From Actinomycetota bacterium (lineage in GTDB: Bacteria; Actinomycetota; Actinomycetes; S36-B12; UBA10799): 7,598 nucleotides of DNA. The notes under the pieces are model-generated. The model saw only the letters and a program-made list of their open reading frames with translations. It was not told the origin of the DNA and made no database searches. Shown piece after piece: positions 4,939 to 7,598 of this stretch. Location of the stretch: positions 1 to 7,598 of the forward strand of contig DMNR01000003.1 of assembly GCA_003452655.1 (NCBI GenBank), read 5' to 3'. The stretch's first letter is position 1; each line of letters opens with the position of its first letter. The translations under genes and the position numbers were made by a program.

Positions 4939-6588
4939 CTACGCAGCCGCGCTCGGATCACCTGCTGCTTGCGCGAGCGGGTCGGCCGCGAAGTACTCGA
5001 CGAAGCGTCGGTCGGCGTCTTCGCCGAACAGCAGTTGGCAGGCCTCCCGAAGACCGTCAGCATCTTCCAGGATTCCGCGGCCCAGGATGAGCGCAATCTT
5101 CGAACGGCGTCGCAAGAAGTCATCGAGCTTGGTAATCATCTCGGTTTTCGCGGCGTAGAAGAGTTCAACGCGGACGTATTCGGCGCCCTCGATGATCTCA
5201 TCGGACATGGACGGGTCGTCGCGAATCGCCTCAAGCATCGCGAACGCGCGCATGCCGTATCGGCGCCACAACCGAGTGGAAAGCGTCTCGAAGTTGGCTC
5301 GCTTACGCAGCTTGTCGAGCCCCATCAGACGGGCCTGCCGGAAGAACTCGTCGCGGGTCGCCTTCGGCGGCTCGCCGTACCAATCCTTGCGATCCTTATC
5401 GAGTCGAACACCGAGTTCGATTGCGGCTTCGCACACCTCTTCGCCGATGTTAAGACAGTCGGTGATCTTGCCGCCGAAGATGGTGATGAACGAATCCGCT
5501 GGATCCATTTCGAGCGCATGCTTGCGCGACAGCGACGTCCAATCAGTCTCAGTATGGGAGTTGTCAGTGCGTTCGACAACTAGCGGACGCACCCCGCATC
5601 GCGTGGAAATGATGTCATCAGGCGTCAGCGGCTTCGGCAAGTCAAGTCTCTTGTTGATCTGTTCAAGGAGGAAGTCGCGGTCCTCCTCGTCGACCTGAGT
5701 GACCGGATCGACGACGCGCTCATCGGTCGTGCCGATGACAGACCGAGAACCCATCGGGATCACGTAGAAGAGCCGCTCGGTGTCATCAAAGAAGGCAAGC
5801 ACCTTCTCGTTGCTGACGATTCGAGGGACGATCAAGTGGATGCCCTTCGAGAAGACGATCTGATGCGTCGACTCGATCCCGAGCTGCGTATTAAGATCGT
5901 CGACGAACGGCCCGGCAGCATTGACAATCACGCGCGCTTTGCAGGTGAAGGTGTCGCCGGTGTCGGTGTCGGTGAGCTCAGCACTCCAACCCCGAGAGTC
6001 ACGAGTAGCGTTCGTCAATTCGACGTAGTTCGCGCAGGCAGCGCCGACATTGAGCGCGCCTCGCACAAACCCAAAGACGAATCGAGAGTCGTTATCGACG
6101 ACGTAGGCATCCGAATACTCGATGCCTCCTTGGACGCCGTCCATGTCGATGACAGGCTCGGCCTTGTGGAGGCGTTCCCTGGAGTACACCTTCGGCGGTT
6201 TGGTGAAGCAGTTGCCGATTGCCCAGTACGCCGTCGATCCCAGCCCGGCAAACCAAGGCTTGTAAGGGGAGTGCTCATCGAGGGCAGCGAGGAAGCGGAT
6301 CTCCTTGAGGTTCGCGGGGTAGGCCTTGATCAGCCGGTTTCGAGACATGCACAGGTGGCGGACCAGTGGAATTTCGTAGTTTTCCAGGTACTTGAAACCA
6401 CCCCACACCAGGTTTGAGGACTGCATAGAGGTGAACCCTGCGAAGTCGCCGCGATCGACCATGGCAACACGAGCGCCTCGCGAGGCCAGCGCCGCGGCGC
6501 TGACTGCACCGTTGATGCCGCCGCCGACGATGAGCACGTCGAAGTCCCCGCCGCGGATCTTGGCGATGTTGGTGCTACGCAGGCTCAT
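4939..6588 (-). CDS. glpD: FAD-dependent glycerol-3-phosphate dehydrogenase family protein (GlpD-like)
   Basis: The 549-residue product belongs to the GlpD family, which oxidises sn-glycerol 3-phosphate to dihydroxyacetone phosphate at the inner face of the membrane and passes electrons to quinone. It shows the dinucleotide fold (IVGGGINGA, 20-28), the FAD/substrate segment SMQSSNLVWGGFKYLE (54-69), EYSDAYVVDNDSRF (157-170), NAAGPFVD (223-230), SKGIHLIVP (247-255), IGTTDE (285-290), GVRPL (332-336) and FGGKIT (371-376). A C-terminal helical domain of the GlpD type follows (about 410-525). By alignment from memory to E. coli GlpD, Arg317, Arg332, Lys354 and Tyr55 are kept (R334, R355, K374, Y67), but His50 and Arg54 are W62 and K66. 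The true substrate may therefore differ. ATG 6588 is preceded by GAGGAG (6599-6594), 5 nt away. The gene is divergent from thyX and convergent with the secreted-protein gene; no glpF or glpK is present. Confidence 0.88.
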   Translation of the reverse strand: MSLRSTNIAKIRGGDFDVLIVGGGINGAVSAAALASRGARVAMVDRGDFAGFTSMQSSNLVWGGFKYLENYEIPLVRHLCMSRNRLIKAYPANLKEIRFLAALDEHSPYKPWFAGLGSTAYWAIGNCFTKPPKVYSRERLHKAEPVIDMDGVQGGIEYSDAYVVDNDSRFVFGFVRGALNVGAACANYVELTNATRDSRGWSAELTDTDTGDTFTCKARVIVNAAGPFVDDLNTQLGIESTHQIVFSKGIHLIVPRIVSNEKVLAFFDDTERLFYVIPMGSRSVIGTTDERVVDPVTQVDEEDRDFLLEQINKRLDLPKPLTPDDIISTRCGVRPLVVERTDNSHTETDWTSLSRKHALEMDPADSFITIFGGKITDCLNIGEEVCEAAIELGVRLDKDRKDWYGEPPKATRDEFFRQARLMGLDKLRKRANFETLSTRLWRRYGMRAFAMLEAIRDDPSMSDEIIEGAEYVRVELFYAAKTEMITKLDDFLRRRSKIALILGRGILEDADGLREACQLLFGEDADRRFVEYFAADPLAQAAGDPSAAA

Positions 6589-6766
6589 TCAGGCTCCTCA
6601 TGTGCGGGATTGATCTTTGTTGCATCGGATCACGACATAAAGTGATTCCGGTGCCGGTTCCAGAGTGTCGTAAGTCGGGTATCGCACGAAAATTGGGGAG
6701 ACTTCGACACGGCAGATCGGGCCACATAGTGAGATCACAGTGGCTCATTGAAGTGAGGATGAGTAA
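6589..6766. promoter_or_regulatory. Divergent control region between glpD-like gene and thyX
   Basis: This 178-bp gap must hold both promoters. Ribosome-binding sites are clear: GAGGAG on the minus strand (6599-6594) and GAGGA on the plus strand (6755-6759, 7 nt before ATG 6767). An inverted repeat ATCAC (6629-6633)/GTGAT (6642-6646), 8-bp spacer, lies on the glpD side with flanking GG/CC giving an imperfect extension; it could be an operator. A weak plus-strand promoter candidate is TTCGAC upstream of TAGTGA (6727-6732). None of the promoter boxes is convincing. Confidence 0.4.
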
Positions 6767-7507
6767 ATGCCAAATTCAGGCCAGATAACGCCAGCAGCGA
6801 AGTTCCGCAGCGACGTCACGGTTGAACTCGTGCGGTCGGCTGCTGAGGACAGCGATGTTGTCTGGTCTGCCCGCGTCTCAACTGCTGGTGAGAAGTCGCT
6901 GGAAGCGCAAAGTGAGGACGCGAACGCGTCCAAGGGGCTCATCAACTTCCTGATGAAGAACCGCCACGGCACACCATTCGAGCACAACTCCATGACTTTC
7001 ATGATTTCAGCTCCCATCTTCGTGTTCCGCGAATTCCACCGGCACCGGGTGGGCTGGAGCTACAACGAGGAAAGTGGCCGTTATCGCGAGCTAGCTCCCG
7101 TCTTCTACGTTCCTGGCCCGGAGCGCAAGCTCGTCCAGGTTGGCAAGGCTGGGCACTACGAATTCCTGGATGGCACGGCAGAGCAGTCACGAATCGTCCA
7201 TGAGGCGACTATTCGCGCCTGTGAGAGCTCGTACGCGGCCTACCAACAGATGCTTGACGCTGGCGTCGCTCGCGAGGTTGCACGCGGAGTCTTGCCCGTC
7301 AACACGTTCTCGACGATGTATGCAACGTGTAACGCGCGTTCGCTCATGTCGTTTCTGAGTCTGCGGACCAAGGACAACGAGTCGCACTTCCCGTCGTACC
7401 CGCAGCGCGAGATCGAGATGGTTGCCGAGAAGATGGAAGCCGAGTGGGCGCGACTGATGCCGATCACTCACGCGTGTTTCGTCGCGAATGGACGTGTCAG
7501 TCCTTAG
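6767..7507 (+). CDS. thyX: Flavin-dependent thymidylate synthase ThyX
   Basis: ThyX makes dTMP from dUMP using FAD and NADPH, with methylenetetrahydrofolate as carbon donor; it releases tetrahydrofolate rather than dihydrofolate, unlike ThyA. The 246-residue chain has the usual length and motifs in order: HGTPFEH (67-73), the ThyX signature RHRVGWSYNEESGRY (92-106) with the RHR-x8-S spacing, PVFYVP (111-116), AREVARGVLP (168-177) with dUMP-binding arginines, and the C-terminal NARSLMSFLSLR (189-200) then YPQREI (211-216). ATG 6767 has GAGGA 7 nt upstream; the ATG at 6759 is out of frame. The gene appears to stand alone: dihydrofolate reductase or other folate genes are not adjacent. Its end overlaps a leftward gene by 11 bp, so the two transcripts converge. 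Whether the genome also has thyA cannot be told. Confidence 0.97.
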   Translation: MPNSGQITPAAKFRSDVTVELVRSAAEDSDVVWSARVSTAGEKSLEAQSEDANASKGLINFLMKNRHGTPFEHNSMTFMISAPIFVFREFHRHRVGWSYNEESGRYRELAPVFYVPGPERKLVQVGKAGHYEFLDGTAEQSRIVHEATIRACESSYAAYQQMLDAGVAREVARGVLPVNTFSTMYATCNARSLMSFLSLRTKDNESHFPSYPQREIEMVAEKMEAEWARLMPITHACFVANGRVSP

Positions 7508-7598
7508 CGACGCGGCTTACATGACCGGGTGGGGTACTGCGCCACAGCAGCACCCATCCGGTGATGAGCCAGCATCCGACGAAGCCGAGGTATAGCCA
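7497..7598 (-). CDS. C-terminal fragment of a membrane protein
   Basis: On the minus strand, 33 codons are open from the window edge to a TGA at 7499-7497. The peptide is one strongly hydrophobic, Trp/Gly/Leu-rich segment (WLYLGFVGCWLITGWVLLW, 19 residues) followed by a short basic, Pro/Gly-containing tail (RSTPPGHVSRVAKD). This is how the last transmembrane helix and cytoplasmic end of a membrane protein usually look. The start and most of the gene lie outside the window, so the family cannot be named. It ends inside the last codons of thyX, an 11-bp convergent overlap. The competing plus-strand reading is only 24 codons and less convincing. Confidence 0.6.
   Translation of the reverse strand, partial: WLYLGFVGCWLITGWVLLWRSTPPGHVSRVAKD

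Noticed and set aside
5836..6417. 193-codon plus-strand frame inside the glpD-like gene
   Set aside because: It is a shadow of a gene whose motifs are continuous along its full length.
7521..7595. 24-codon plus-strand frame starting ATG after thyX
   Set aside because: It is short, with no ribosome-binding site. The same DNA on the minus strand encodes a convincing transmembrane segment ending at a stop.
1..7598. Mobile element, phage, CRISPR or defence island
   Set aside because: No transposase, integrase, repeat array, tRNA-flanked junction or defence-type gene is visible; the genes are ordinary metabolic or single-unit genes apart from the unknown exported protein.

Overview
The window looks like chromosomal DNA of an actinobacterium (Actinomycetota). 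This rests on base composition (GC-rich, judged by eye at about 60%), G/C-ending codons in most genes, a TetR regulator divergent from a FadE5/DmdC-type acyl-CoA dehydrogenase, and a ThyX thymidylate synthase. No species can be named from the sequence. Eight protein genes are supported, two of them cut by the window edges. I see no RNA genes, insertion sequences, phage genes or CRISPR arrays, and no gene-free stretch exceeds 300 bases.

Region 1 (1-2079) is a regulator/enzyme pair. The N-terminus of a TetR-family repressor runs leftward off the window, divergent from a 598-residue acyl-CoA dehydrogenase. The gap of about 150 bp holds a good sigma-70-like promoter for the dehydrogenase, a perfect 17-bp palindrome over its -10 region (the likely TetR operator), and two copies of a 10-bp direct repeat exactly 21 bp apart just upstream of the -35. 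The simplest reading is control of an acyl-CoA oxidation step by an acyl-CoA or related ligand.

Region 2 (2184-3071) holds a small unrecognised protein and, convergent to it, a SAM-dependent methyltransferase resembling the METTL7 (thiol/lipid methyltransferase) family. Their stop codons are 12 bp apart, and one small hairpin spans both.

Region 3 (3200-4917) holds the least explained gene: a 549-residue exported, cysteine-free, lysine-rich protein with a helical coiled-coil front half and a probable beta-rich, aromatic-rich tail. It has its own leader hairpins, a strong ribosome-binding site, and a strong terminator shared with the convergent gene. It is the best candidate here for undescribed biology.

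Region 4 (4939-7598) holds a GlpD-family FAD-dependent glycerol-3-phosphate dehydrogenase homologue (leftward), which departs from the canonical enzyme at two active-site positions. Divergent from it is thyX, whose 3' end overlaps by 11 bp the 3' end of a leftward membrane-protein gene entering from the right edge. The genes do not form one pathway. The layout is a row of mostly single-gene units in alternating orientation, with short convergent junctions and regulatory divergent gaps.
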